Part shown: piece after piece, positions 26,065-34,168 of the stretch | Layout: every line of letters starts with the position of its first letter | Position numbering within the stretch: the stretch's first letter is position 1 | Assembly: GCA_003163875.1 (NCBI GenBank) | Contig: PLRK01000122.1 | Coordinates: forward strand, 1-48,046 | DNA from: Acidimicrobiaceae bacterium | Lineage (GTDB): Bacteria > Actinomycetota > Acidimicrobiia > Acidimicrobiales > RAAP-2 | DNA length: 48,046 nt | Reading direction: 5' to 3' | Notes under the pieces: generated by a model | What the model saw: the letters and a program-made list of their open reading frames with translations, nothing else | Told to the model about the DNA's origin: nothing | Database searches by the model: none | Program-made: the position numbers and the translations under genes

Positions 26065-28527
26065 ATGCGAAAAGTTCTTCACACATTTATCTTCAGTTCA
26101 CTTGCCGTTGCCATCTGCGTCCTCGCGCAACTGTCCATATCGAACTCGGTGACGGTGCCCAGCGCCTTTGGCACCACGGCGTCAAGCCACGCTGCAGGTG
26201 CAACCAACCACACGCAAGTGGGCGCTACGGAGATTGCAAAGCTCTCCTCGTCCGACGACTCCTACGCCGTTTGTTCAAACATCGTGGCACCCGGAACAGC
26301 GCACTGCAATGCGCTGGTCCGCCGCGGCCCGTTGTCGCCCAAGGGCCAGAATTCTGGCGCCACCGACCACACAGCCGGGGCCCTGGGCGACAACGGGGCA
26401 TATTCGCCCAAGTACCTGCAATCTGCCTACAACGTGCTCTCCCTCGAGAGCCAGGGAAACAACGGTAACGGCCAGATCATCGCGGTAGTCGACGCTTACA
26501 GCAACCCGAATTTGGTCGCCAACCTCAACTACTACCGCAACTACTTCGGGCTTGCGGCGTGCCACGTCGGCACGGTGTCGAGTGCGGCGTCAGGCTGCGT
26601 GATTCAGCAAGTCAACGAAAACGGAGGCACCACCTTGCCCACGGGCTCAGCCAGTTGGGGCATGGAAGAAGCAATCGACGTCGACATGGTCAGTGCGATA
26701 TGCCCAAACTGTCAGCTCCTCGTCGTTGACGCCAACAGCGCTCAAATCCCCGACTTGGGCACCGCCGTCAACACGGCAGTGAAGATGGGCGCCGTCGTGG
26801 TGACCAATAGCTACGGAACCAGCGAGTACCCCTCAGAAGTAAGTGACGCCACGCAGTACTACAACCACCCCGGCGTTGCGATCGTGGTCGCCGCTGGGGA
26901 CACCGGCTATGGCGTGCAGTTCCCCGCAGCGGCTCCTAGCGTCATTGCCGTGGGTGGTACCGCACTGGTGCAGAACACGCAAAACGGTACGCGCAATGGT
27001 TCAGAGACCGCGTGGAGTGGCACGGCGTCGGGCTGCAGCGCCTACGAGCCCAAGCCATCCTGGCAGCACGACACCGGTTGCAAGGGCCGTTCAGTCGCTG
27101 ACGTCGCTGCGGTCGCTGACCCCAACACCGGCGTGTGGATCTACGACACCTTCGGACAGCCCGGCTTGATGATCGCGGGCGGCACGAGTGTCGCTGCACC
27201 AATCGTTGGCTCCTTGTACGCACTCGCCAACACCACACTGCCCGCCACGAGCCAGCCTGCATCGTTCCTCTACCAGAACGCGAGCTCCTTGGTGCCGGTC
27301 ACGTCAGGATCCGACGGATCGTGCGGCACGTACCTCTGCAATGCTGCCGACAGCGTGAACGGCTACAACGGCCCTACCGGCATGGGCACGCCAGGTGCGA
27401 CGCCTAATAGCATCGCCGCGCTCACTGGTTCTTCAACGTCGATGACGCCGGGCCAGCCAAGCGAAGGTTCGCTCAACGCCAACGTGAGCACTGGAGCAGT
27501 CGCCGCCCACGTCAGCGCGGGTACAAACTTCTCGTGCTCATTGTTACAAGGTGGGACCGTTGAGTGCTGGGGAATCAACAGTGATGGTCAGCTTGGCAAC
27601 GGCTCGACGCTCGCGAGCACCACGCCAGTCATCGTCGCGGGACTCAGCAACGTAGCGAAGCTCTCCGTGGGCGCCGATCACGCCTGTGCCGTGCTGCAAA
27701 GCGGCGTCGTGAAGTGCTGGGGTAACAACGCGAATGGCCAACTCGGGCTCGCCAAGATTCAAGACGCGACGCGACCAGTCACCGTGAGGACCAGTGCGCC
27801 CGCCACCTCAATCGCGTCGGGCTATGACTACACCTGCGCGGTCCTCACGACCGGCAACGTGGAGTGCTGGGGCGGCAACGCCTTTGGACAAACGGGCAGC
27901 GCTTCGACCTCTGCAAAGGTTGCTCCCCAGATTGTCAGCGGCGTGAGTGGCGTGCAACAGGTCGCCGTCAATCTCAATCACACCTGTGCGCTCTTGACGA
28001 ACGGATCAGTCGACTGCTGGGGTGCGAACAACTACGGACAGCTCGGCAACGGCTCGACGCAGAACTCTCACACCCCGGTCCAAGTGACGGGCCTCAACTC
28101 GGTCGTGCAAGTTGCGACCGGTTCGTCTAGCAGCTGTGCGATCCTCAGCGGCGGCAGCGTCGAGTGCTGGGGCTACAACGGTGACGGCGAATTGGGCAAC
28201 AACAGCATCGCCAACTCGTTGACGCCCGTCGCGGTCGTTGGTGTCAGCGGCGCGTCCCGCTTGTCGATGAGTTCCTACAGCGCGTGTGTGCTCAGCGCGA
28301 GCGCTTCGCTGAGCTGCTGGGGCTACGCCGCTGGCTCTCTGTTCGGCGGTACGAGTACGAGCAACGTGCTCCAAGCCAGCATCGTGAGTTCCTTGAGCGC
28401 GGCGACCGAGGTCGCGCTCGGCAACGGCGACGACTGCGCGCTCGCGAGTAACGGCTCGGTGCAGTGCTGGAACCAAGGATCCCTTCAGGCGACCTCGGTA
28501 CAGTTCATCTCACCCACCACGCGATAG
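26065..28527 (+). CDS. Secreted S53 (sedolisin-like) peptidase fused to seven RCC1-like repeats
   Basis: Exported protein of 820 aa. ATG 26065 is set by AAAGGAGGT six bases upstream and is followed by a signal peptide (residues 1 to about 36). The S53 domain (about 105-460) shows Glu201 and Asp205 (GMEEAIDVDM), oxyanion Asp279 (AAGDTGYG) and nucleophile Ser375 (GGTSVAAP), with the C-terminal GYNGPTGMGTP seen in the family. The N-terminal part is much shorter than a normal pro-kumamolisin activation domain. Residues about 490-815 form seven repeats of about 48 aa of the type CALL..G.V.CWG.N..GQLGNG, expected to close a seven-bladed RCC1-type propeller. Each repeat has two Cys, suggesting one disulfide per blade outside the cell. 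Sedolisins work at acid pH. Paralogue at 44240-47560. Confidence 0.88.
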   Translation: MRKVLHTFIFSSLAVAICVLAQLSISNSVTVPSAFGTTASSHAAGATNHTQVGATEIAKLSSSDDSYAVCSNIVAPGTAHCNALVRRGPLSPKGQNSGATDHTAGALGDNGAYSPKYLQSAYNVLSLESQGNNGNGQIIAVVDAYSNPNLVANLNYYRNYFGLAACHVGTVSSAASGCVIQQVNENGGTTLPTGSASWGMEEAIDVDMVSAICPNCQLLVVDANSAQIPDLGTAVNTAVKMGAVVVTNSYGTSEYPSEVSDATQYYNHPGVAIVVAAGDTGYGVQFPAAAPSVIAVGGTALVQNTQNGTRNGSETAWSGTASGCSAYEPKPSWQHDTGCKGRSVADVAAVADPNTGVWIYDTFGQPGLMIAGGTSVAAPIVGSLYALANTTLPATSQPASFLYQNASSLVPVTSGSDGSCGTYLCNAADSVNGYNGPTGMGTPGATPNSIAALTGSSTSMTPGQPSEGSLNANVSTGAVAAHVSAGTNFSCSLLQGGTVECWGINSDGQLGNGSTLASTTPVIVAGLSNVAKLSVGADHACAVLQSGVVKCWGNNANGQLGLAKIQDATRPVTVRTSAPATSIASGYDYTCAVLTTGNVECWGGNAFGQTGSASTSAKVAPQIVSGVSGVQQVAVNLNHTCALLTNGSVDCWGANNYGQLGNGSTQNSHTPVQVTGLNSVVQVATGSSSSCAILSGGSVECWGYNGDGELGNNSIANSLTPVAVVGVSGASRLSMSSYSACVLSASASLSCWGYAAGSLFGGTSTSNVLQASIVSSLSAATEVALGNGDDCALASNGSVQCWNQGSLQATSVQFISPTTR

Positions 28528-28555
28528 TCCTCGATTGTCAAACCAGTACCAACGT

Positions 28556-29278
28556 TCAGTCGTCGAGCTCAATGATGTTGTCGCGCGTGGCAATCGCGAC
28601 GGCTTCTAGTTTCGAATGAGCACCGAGTTTGGTAAGGATCTTGCTCACGTGATTTCGAACGGTGTTGGCGGAAATGAAGAGTCGATCGGCGATGGTTTCG
28701 GTGGAGAATCCCCTCGCGAGTAGTTGCAGCACCTCAAGCTCTCGCGCGGTGAGCCACTGCGCATCCTGATTCGAACCTTGACGAAGATGACCCAGCAGCA
28801 TGCCGATCTCGTCAGCTCGAAAGACGAGTTCGCCGCGAGCGGCGGAACGAATTGCCGCCAGAACGTCTTCCATCGGGCGGTCCTTCGCGAGCATGCCGGC
28901 ACAACCGGCTTCAATCGCTCGCGCGAGCAGGTCTTGATCTCCAGAGCCCGACAGCATCACGATGGCGACGTTGGGCCATTGTCGAAGAATCATTCGTACG
29001 GCTTCGATACCGTCACCATCGGGCAATCGGTAATCCATGAGCACGACGCTCGGTTGCTCTTGTTCAACCAGTGCGATTGCCTCGACGACACCGTGCGCCG
29101 TTCCCACGAGTCGCATGTCCGCCTCTTTGTCAATCAAGAGCGAGAGCATTTCGGCGACCATGAGATGATCATCTACGACAATGACGGATATCTCTTCTTC
29201 GATGAGTCCCCCTCTGCCAGTGAGACTAGCCATCGCGACGACGAAGTGCACGTCATCGTTCGCGTCAAAGGACGTCAT
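28556..29278 (-). CDS. NarL/FixJ-type response regulator (REC + LuxR HTH)
   Basis: Two-component transcription regulator, 240 aa as drawn. Receiver: acidic pair Asp36-Asp37, phospho-acceptor Asp82 (VVLMDYRLPDG), Ser/Thr switch in VMLSGS and Lys132 (LAKDRP), all intact. The LuxR HTH is at about 170-235 (LTARELEVLQLLARGFSTETIADRLFISANTVRNHVSKIL). It resembles the regulator at 30122-30808 closely, and both end in a LGAHSKLEAVAIA segment. Start uncertain: ATG 29278, ATG 29233, or a non-canonical ATC at 29203 preceded by GAGGGGGA. It is convergent with the S53-RCC1 gene. A 21-bp inverted repeat lies upstream. Confidence 0.9.
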   Translation of the reverse strand: MTSFDANDDVHFVVAMASLTGRGGLIEEEISVIVVDDHLMVAEMLSLLIDKEADMRLVGTAHGVVEAIALVEQEQPSVVLMDYRLPDGDGIEAVRMILRQWPNVAIVMLSGSGDQDLLARAIEAGCAGMLAKDRPMEDVLAAIRSAARGELVFRADEIGMLLGHLRQGSNQDAQWLTARELEVLQLLARGFSTETIADRLFISANTVRNHVSKILTKLGAHSKLEAVAIATRDNIIELDD

Positions 29279-29307
29279 GAATGAATTGGCGAAGACAAAA
29301 CCGACTT

Positions 29308-29328
29308 AATTTAGTATTCTGCTAAATT
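29308..29328. promoter_or_regulatory. 21-bp AT-rich inverted repeat between a response regulator and the TMEM175-like gene
   Basis: AATTTAG (29308-29314) and CTAAATT (29322-29328) are perfect inverted copies separated by seven bases, in an AT-rich island 30 bp before the regulator's upstream start and 129 bp before the channel gene. Candidate operator for the adjacent NarL-type regulator. Confidence 0.45.
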
Positions 29329-29456
29329 TCCACCGTGCTCGCCGCTCGAGGTTCATCACGTCAGCCTGCTCGACCACGTCGAAGGTCACGTTGTGCGGAG
29401 AAGACCCTCCGCCACTTTCGGACAGCGTCCACTTCGTGAGCACCCCCGTTGCAATC

Positions 29457-30035
29457 ATGGGCTCGGATCGACTGGAATCTTTCAGCGACGGCGTCATCGC
29501 GGTCATCATCACACTCATGGCCTTCGAACTCAAGGCGCCGGCGACCGCTACGTGGCGTGGCTTGACGCACCTCCTGCCCCTGCTCTTGGTCTATATGGTG
29601 AGTTTCACCTTCGTCGGCATCTACTGGGTAAACCACCACCACTTGCTTCGCGCCGCTGAGCACATCAACGCAGCCGTCATGTGGGCTAACTTGCACCTTC
29701 TATTTTGGCTCTCGCTCATTCCCTTCGCCACTGCGTGGGTCGGCGCGCAATACGGTCGCCCTCTTCCGGCGGCGTCGTACGGCGTCGTGGGTCTTGGTGC
29801 CGGGCTCGCGTACACGTTGCTCGGCTGGATGTTGCTTCGAGCAAATCCGCACGATACGACATTGGCCCAAGTAGTGGGCAGAGACGTGAAGGGTCGTGTT
29901 TCGACGGTCCTGTACCTCCTTTCCGTTCCACTCGCGTACGTGACGCCGTATTTGTCCTACGCCGTGCTCGTCGTGATCGCCGTCCTATGGTTCATTCCCG
30001 ACCGCCGTCTGGAGAAAAGTACCAGTCAGGTCTAG
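29457..30035 (+). CDS. TMEM175-family (DUF1211) potassium channel-like protein
   Basis: Small polytopic membrane protein, about 192 aa, six TM segments. The family signature RxxxFSD is RLESFSDGVIAVIITLMAFEL in TM1, followed by the HHHLLRAAEHIN segment after TM2. Bacterial TMEM175 proteins assemble as tetramers and conduct K+ (with weak selectivity), so a role in potassium balance or membrane potential is likely. ATG 29457 is chosen because it starts just before the conserved motif; the open frame begins at 29391 (TTG) and no Shine-Dalgarno was seen. It sits between two similar response-regulator genes on the opposite strand. Confidence 0.82.
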   Translation: MGSDRLESFSDGVIAVIITLMAFELKAPATATWRGLTHLLPLLLVYMVSFTFVGIYWVNHHHLLRAAEHINAAVMWANLHLLFWLSLIPFATAWVGAQYGRPLPAASYGVVGLGAGLAYTLLGWMLLRANPHDTTLAQVVGRDVKGRVSTVLYLLSVPLAYVTPYLSYAVLVVIAVLWFIPDRRLEKSTSQV

Positions 30036-30121
30036 GACGACCCGAGCGACCAAGGTCGACGATGACCCTTGATTGGCTCGTACGAGGCACGGAGAGGTCG
30101 CGGCGAAGCGATTGTCCTCAC

Positions 30122-30808
30122 TCAGTGGTGCAGCGTTACCAACTTGTCGCGCGCCGCAATCGCGACCGCTTCGAGCTTGGAGTGCGCGCCAAGCTTCATC
30201 AAAATCTTGCTGACGTGATTGCGCACGGTATTGATGGAGATGAACAATTTCTCCGCGATGCCATCGGTCGACACGCCCTCGGCGAGCAGTTGGAGGACTT
30301 CAAGTTCGCGTGTCGTAAGACCGTCCGCGTCGTTGCTCGGACTTTTTCGAAAATACGTCAGCAGCTTGTTCATTTCGTCGGCTCGAAACACCAACTCACC
30401 CTTCGAGGCAGAACGAATGGCGCCAAGTAATTCATCCATTGGGCGATCCTTCGCGAGCATGCCGACGCAACCGGCTTCAATCGCTCGCACCATCAGGTCG
30501 TGGCTCGAATCACCCGAGAGCATGACGATGCGCGTCTCGGGCCACCGCTGAAGAATGTTCTTTACTGCGTCGATGCCGGTGCCGTCGGGAAGGCGATAGT
30601 CCATGAGTACGACGTCGGGGTGTTCCTTGTCCACGAGTTCCGACGCCGCGGCCACGCTATTGGCGGTTCCGGCGAAGCGCATGTCGGACTCACCTTCGAC
30701 CATCTTGGATAACATCTCCGCAATGAGAAGGTGATCGTCAACGACGGCGACGTTAATGACGGCTTCGATGGCAATCTCCCTCGTCTCTCGTACAACCCAC
30801 TTTTTCAA
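30122..30808 (-). CDS. NarL/FixJ-type response regulator (REC + LuxR HTH)
   Basis: Two-component regulator, 228 aa as drawn, paralogous to the one at 28556-29278. Receiver residues intact: Asp24-Asp25, phospho-acceptor Asp70 (VVLMDYRLPDG), Lys120 (LAKDRP). HTH: LTTRELEVLQLLAEGVSTDGIAEKLFISINTVRNHVSKIL. The only conventional in-frame start before the receiver is TTG 30808, without a Shine-Dalgarno; GAGGGAG lies six bases before an ATC at 30769, so a non-canonical start is possible. An AGTCA/TGACT inverted repeat at 30838-30852 lies upstream. It may answer to the PAS kinase at 32927-33958. Confidence 0.9.
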   Translation of the reverse strand: MKKWVVRETREIAIEAVINVAVVDDHLLIAEMLSKMVEGESDMRFAGTANSVAAASELVDKEHPDVVLMDYRLPDGTGIDAVKNILQRWPETRIVMLSGDSSHDLMVRAIEAGCVGMLAKDRPMDELLGAIRSASKGELVFRADEMNKLLTYFRKSPSNDADGLTTRELEVLQLLAEGVSTDGIAEKLFISINTVRNHVSKILMKLGAHSKLEAVAIAARDKLVTLHH

Positions 30809-31068
30809 CTACTACTGCGTCCCACGCACCAACTTTAAGTCAAATGATGACTGAAATACGGGGTAATTACGTACTTCGCCCTGATATCGATCTACGCGTC
30901 ATTTAATGGCTTTCAACCATCGCAACACGATGTATTTGGACATCTCGAGTCACTCACGTCCGTGTGGGGTGATGGTTCCACCGATTTCGCCCAATCGACG
31001 AACCAACGACGTACCTTTGGTGCTTGCGGCGAGGCCCACTGCCAATATTTATATGGATTGATATGGCG

Positions 31069-31398
31069 CTACGTCGAGGGGATTCCCAGACCGCGCAAGA
31101 GGACGGTCGCATCAGAAAGATCACCCTGCACTCGCGCCACCGGACGAGGACTCATCTTGATCAATGTTGGAGTCTCGGTGATTTGTAGTTCCTCCGCGAC
31201 GTCGGGCATCGCCGCGAGGTCAATCACTTCAATGCGATAGTTCTCGGCGAGATACGTGCGACATATCCACTCGAGCGTCGCGATCGCACGTAGCGACGTA
31301 ATCGTGTCGCTCGCAACGTAGAGGTGCAACTCCCACTTCGCACCATGACGATGTAGCTCTCCTTGGCGGGATTCCGACGGTGTTTCAGGGTCCGACAT
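31069..31398 (-). CDS. kaiB: KaiB-family protein (stand-alone)
   Basis: Thioredoxin-like KaiB fold, 109 aa from ATG 31398, close to the 102-108 aa of cyanobacterial KaiB. Core motifs follow KaiB along its length: WELHLYVASDTITSLRAI (22-39), RIEVIDLAAMPDVAEE (55-70), ETPTLIKMSPRPV with the cis-Pro (75-87) and GDLSD (92-96), ending near LRGLGI. In cyanobacteria KaiB switches fold and binds KaiC; KaiB domains also open the kinase SasA. No kaiC or kaiA is in the window, and the neighbours are response regulators and a PAS kinase, so a signalling or stress role is inferred. An ATG at 31431 would add 11 residues. Confidence 0.85.
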   Translation of the reverse strand: MSDPETPSESRQGELHRHGAKWELHLYVASDTITSLRAIATLEWICRTYLAENYRIEVIDLAAMPDVAEELQITETPTLIKMSPRPVARVQGDLSDATVLLRGLGIPST

Positions 31399-31553
31399 AC
31401 GTTGCCCGCTCCGCGGCGCGCATGATGACATAGCACGACAGTTCAGTCGCTCCGTACCCGTCGACGCAAAAGAGCGCAGAGAATTTCAAGAGCGCACGAC
31501 CGGGTACGTTAAAGGAGACCGCGGCCACATCATTGGATCCCCTCTCGCCACTC

Positions 31554-31837
31554 ATGGGCGACGCATTATTTTCAGCCACTTTAATGGCGGACCACTGCGA
31601 AGATTGCGATAGTCACGTCGCACGAATGGACGCGAGTCTGAAATCGGCGGGCGTCACGCTGCATGTGTTCGACGTCCCAGGACAACGTCGCGACATCGCA
31701 ATGTCGAGATAAATAATACGCTGCGCTTCGTTGCCCATGCGGTCGGAACCAAGCGCGCGATTCCATACTCGTCAGGTTTCATCGTGAGCGCCCGTCCGCA
31801 AGTGCGTGACGTAGGTCGAGGTGAAGAGAGTCGCTAG
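31554..31837 (+). pseudogene. Possible frameshifted thioredoxin/glutaredoxin-like remnant
   Basis: From ATG 31554 a 52-codon frame (stop TAA 31710-31712) contains HCEDCDSHVARMDASLKSAG then VTLHVFDV, a CxxC-helix-strand pattern like the start of a thioredoxin fold. Moving into a second frame after about 31700, the sequence continues as FVAHAVGTKRAIPYSSGF then RPQVRDVGRG to a TAG at 31835-31837, resembling the cis-Pro half of such a fold. One frameshift would join them. This is by eye and could be chance. Confidence 0.25.
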
Positions 31838-32556
31838 GACGATTCGTAGCTAATGACGACGACGCACTGGACGATGCCGAAGGCAATCACGGGCACGTAG
31901 ATACCGTGCGCTTGGAACTTCGCATGATCCTTCTTGACGTCGGTGAAGTCGGCTTCCCAGGTGCGACCCAGCGAGAGTTGCTCCATCATCTCAGACGTCA
32001 GGTCGAGTGCGCCAGGACCAACGCCGACTTCATCGAGCTTTTGTCCGACCACTTCCTCGGCAGTCCATCCGTAGAGGACTTCTGCGCCCTCGTCCCAACC
32101 AAAGATGGTTCCGAAACGATCGACGACTCGCACCGCCACCGTGGGATTTTCTTGACGAAGTGAATCGACGACCTCGCCGTTTTGTTGCATCACCTGACGA
32201 ACGACACTCACGAGATCCTTCGCAGCGGCGTCCTTCAACAAAAATGCCGTCGCGCCGGCTTCGAGGACCGCTTCCTTCGTCCCGCGAATCAAGGACGCGG
32301 AGATCGCGATCACGCGTGGAGGGTTCGCCATGAGACGAACGCCTTTGCACACCGCGACCCCACCACCGCCGGGCATCCACACGTCAGTCACGACGAGGTC
32401 AGGGGACAATGAGGTGATGAGGCTGAGTGCCTTTGACACATTGGCAGCGAGACCAACGACCTCGAGGTCATCTGCCGCGTTCAAGAGATCAGTGATAGCC
32501 ATACGCATGGCCTCATTGTCGTCAGCTACCACGATTCGAATTGGGCCGGTACTCAC
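31834..32556 (-). CDS. Receiver-PAS protein without a DNA-binding output
   Basis: Signalling protein, 240 aa: REC domain (about 5-125) with Asp12-Asp13, phospho-acceptor Asp58 (LVVTDVWMPGGG) and Lys108 (FLLKDA), followed by a PAS domain (about 140-238; GTIFGWDEGAEVLYGWTAEEVVGQKLDEVG). No HTH, kinase or cyclase domain follows, so its output is probably protein-protein. GTG start at 32556 with AAGGAG eight bases upstream. It lies downstream of the PAS kinase on the same strand, 370 bp apart, and upstream of kaiB. A partner role to that kinase is inferred. Confidence 0.85.
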   Translation of the reverse strand: MSTGPIRIVVADDNEAMRMAITDLLNAADDLEVVGLAANVSKALSLITSLSPDLVVTDVWMPGGGGVAVCKGVRLMANPPRVIAISASLIRGTKEAVLEAGATAFLLKDAAAKDLVSVVRQVMQQNGEVVDSLRQENPTVAVRVVDRFGTIFGWDEGAEVLYGWTAEEVVGQKLDEVGVGPGALDLTSEMMEQLSLGRTWEADFTDVKKDHAKFQAHGIYVPVIAFGIVQCVVVISYESS

Positions 32557-32609
32557 TACGTTCGCTCCTTGATCATTCTTGAATTGCCCTTCACGTCAAT
32601 GACATCGGG

Positions 32610-32640
32610 CGACGCCTTGGACCGACCAAGCCTGGCGTCG
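32610..32640 (-). other. Two-part hairpin upstream of the receiver-PAS gene
   Basis: Outer arms CGACGC and GCGTCG (32610-32615, 32635-32640) and inner arms CTTGG and CCAAG (32616-32620, 32626-32630) around a five-base loop, with a four-base bulge on one side: eleven pairs in all. It ends 53 bases before the GTG start and has no T-tract on either side, so it is more likely leader structure than a terminator. Confidence 0.45.
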
Positions 32641-32815
32641 CACCCCCTCAACCTTGTTGCCATCATCAACGTTCCTGGCTTCTTTCTCTGATCCGCAAAC
32701 CCGCCCTCTGCAAAGGCGATCTCGCGGCAACTGCGAAATCCTACTGCTCGGTAAGCGAATCCCAAATGTTACAGAAAGTAGACACCCACCGCACATCGAG
32801 GAACACATTCGAAGA

Positions 32816-32829
32816 GAACTTTAAAGTTC
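32816..32829. promoter_or_regulatory. Perfect 14-bp palindrome, candidate operator
   Basis: GAACTTTAAAGTTC is fully self-complementary and AT-rich in its centre, about 100 bp past the kinase stop and 260 bp before the receiver-PAS start. A dimeric regulator site is the simplest reading. Confidence 0.4.
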
Positions 32830-32926
32830 ACCTCCCTCGCCGGTGTCTCGACGGACCCTCTGGCATCGCCGGTTCGCAAACATTATGACGCGTCGTACGT
32901 GAAGCACCTGATGACACTCGGCCCAC

Positions 32927-33958
32927 TCAACCCATACGCGGTATCCACACGCTGACTTTCGTGCCCGACACCGAATCGCTGGCGAACTCCAAGTGCCCGC
33001 CGTCTTGTTCCGCCCGGTCGCGCATGGTCTGGATCCCGAAGTGGCTCCGCTTTGCTCGCTGGGGCGCCATACCAATCCCGTCGTCGCTCACGGTAAGTTG
33101 CAGGCCACCGTAGGCGTCGACGATACTGACGCGAATAGTCGAGGCGCGGGCGTGTTTCAGCGAATTCGTGATTGCTTCTCGCCCAATGCGATAGAGCGTG
33201 GACGCGTTCTGCGACGACATCGAAGGGCACGGGAGGTCTTCGAGGATCAACTCGGTGTCGAGGGACATGTCGTGAAGTCGATCGAAATGCTCGCCGAGCG
33301 CTTCGAGTACTCCTCCGTACTCGAGTGCCGACGGTGCGACTTCGAACATGATGGAACGCAACTGTTGAATGGTTTCGGAGATCGATGCCTCGATCGATTC
33401 CAAGGGCTTGGCGACATTCGGCGAGTCCATCGACTGCAGCAGCATCTTGAGGCGCAGCGAGTTCGCGATGAGCTCTTGAAGTACCCCGTCATGGATGTTG
33501 GACGCAATCTGCTTGGCGACTTCGTCTTCAAGACTCAAGAGCCGCCGCGAGAGGTCGGCGCGCGCAAGTTCTGCTTCGCGAAACTTGGTTATGTCGCGTG
33601 ACACCGCGGACAAACCAATCAATTGACCGTCCTCGCCTCGCATTGGCGAGAAGCGAACCGACACGGTGAGCATGGTCCCGTACTTCATCATGCGCGAGGT
33701 TTCGACGGCGGCGACGTTTTCTCCCGAGTCGAAGACCAGCACGCTGAGGGCAAGTTTCGATGCCCAAGGCCCCGGATAGTTCTCATCGACCTTGTGACCA
33801 ATGACTTCGGACGCACGAAAACCATAGAGTTGTTCGGCGGCCTTGTTCCAATAGACGATCGTGCCATCAAGGTCGATCGCTGAAATGGCGTCCTCGAAGC
33901 TCAAGAGCATCGACTTGTAGTCGGGCAGTGTGTCTTGGACCTCTGAATTGGGGCTCAC
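32927..33958 (-). CDS. PAS-domain sensor histidine kinase, NarX/DesK type (HisKA_3)
   Basis: Cytosolic sensor kinase, 343 aa, no TM segments. PAS domain at about 15-125 (SAIDLDGTIVYWNKAAEQLYGF through GLSAVSRDITKF). The dimerisation/phosphotransfer helix has the H-box in ASNIHDGVLQEL with His156, and the HATPase_c domain has REAITNSLKHA and SDDGIGMA and ends SGTKVSVWIPR. Kinases of this class pair with NarL-type regulators, of which three lie in this window. GTG start at 33958 with GGAG seven bases upstream. The signal is unknown; PAS domains bind small ligands or haem/flavin, and no cofactor residue is obvious. Confidence 0.9.
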   Translation of the reverse strand: MSPNSEVQDTLPDYKSMLLSFEDAISAIDLDGTIVYWNKAAEQLYGFRASEVIGHKVDENYPGPWASKLALSVLVFDSGENVAAVETSRMMKYGTMLTVSVRFSPMRGEDGQLIGLSAVSRDITKFREAELARADLSRRLLSLEDEVAKQIASNIHDGVLQELIANSLRLKMLLQSMDSPNVAKPLESIEASISETIQQLRSIMFEVAPSALEYGGVLEALGEHFDRLHDMSLDTELILEDLPCPSMSSQNASTLYRIGREAITNSLKHARASTIRVSIVDAYGGLQLTVSDDGIGMAPQRAKRSHFGIQTMRDRAEQDGGHLEFASDSVSGTKVSVWIPRMG

Positions 33959-34168
33959 GTTGCTTCTCCAGTGTTGTCGCTCAAAATCTTCGAACTGGGT
34001 TCATAGACCAAAATCGTGATATCAATGCCACGCACATTGACGCGGGGACTTCGCTGTGTACCGCTCACTCACTGACGTGGGCCAATTGTAGCCCTCCACG
34101 AATTTGGCTCGAGTATCGGTCGCCAGCAGTCGTGGGTGTCAGAAATCAGCCAAACCCGAAGGCCCGCC

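Larger units (their letters stand above)
32557..32926. other. 370-bp intergenic region between PAS kinase and receiver-PAS genes
   Basis: No supported gene. It holds a stable hairpin (32610-32640) and a perfect 14-bp palindrome (32816-32829), described separately; otherwise nothing recognisable. Confidence 0.6.
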
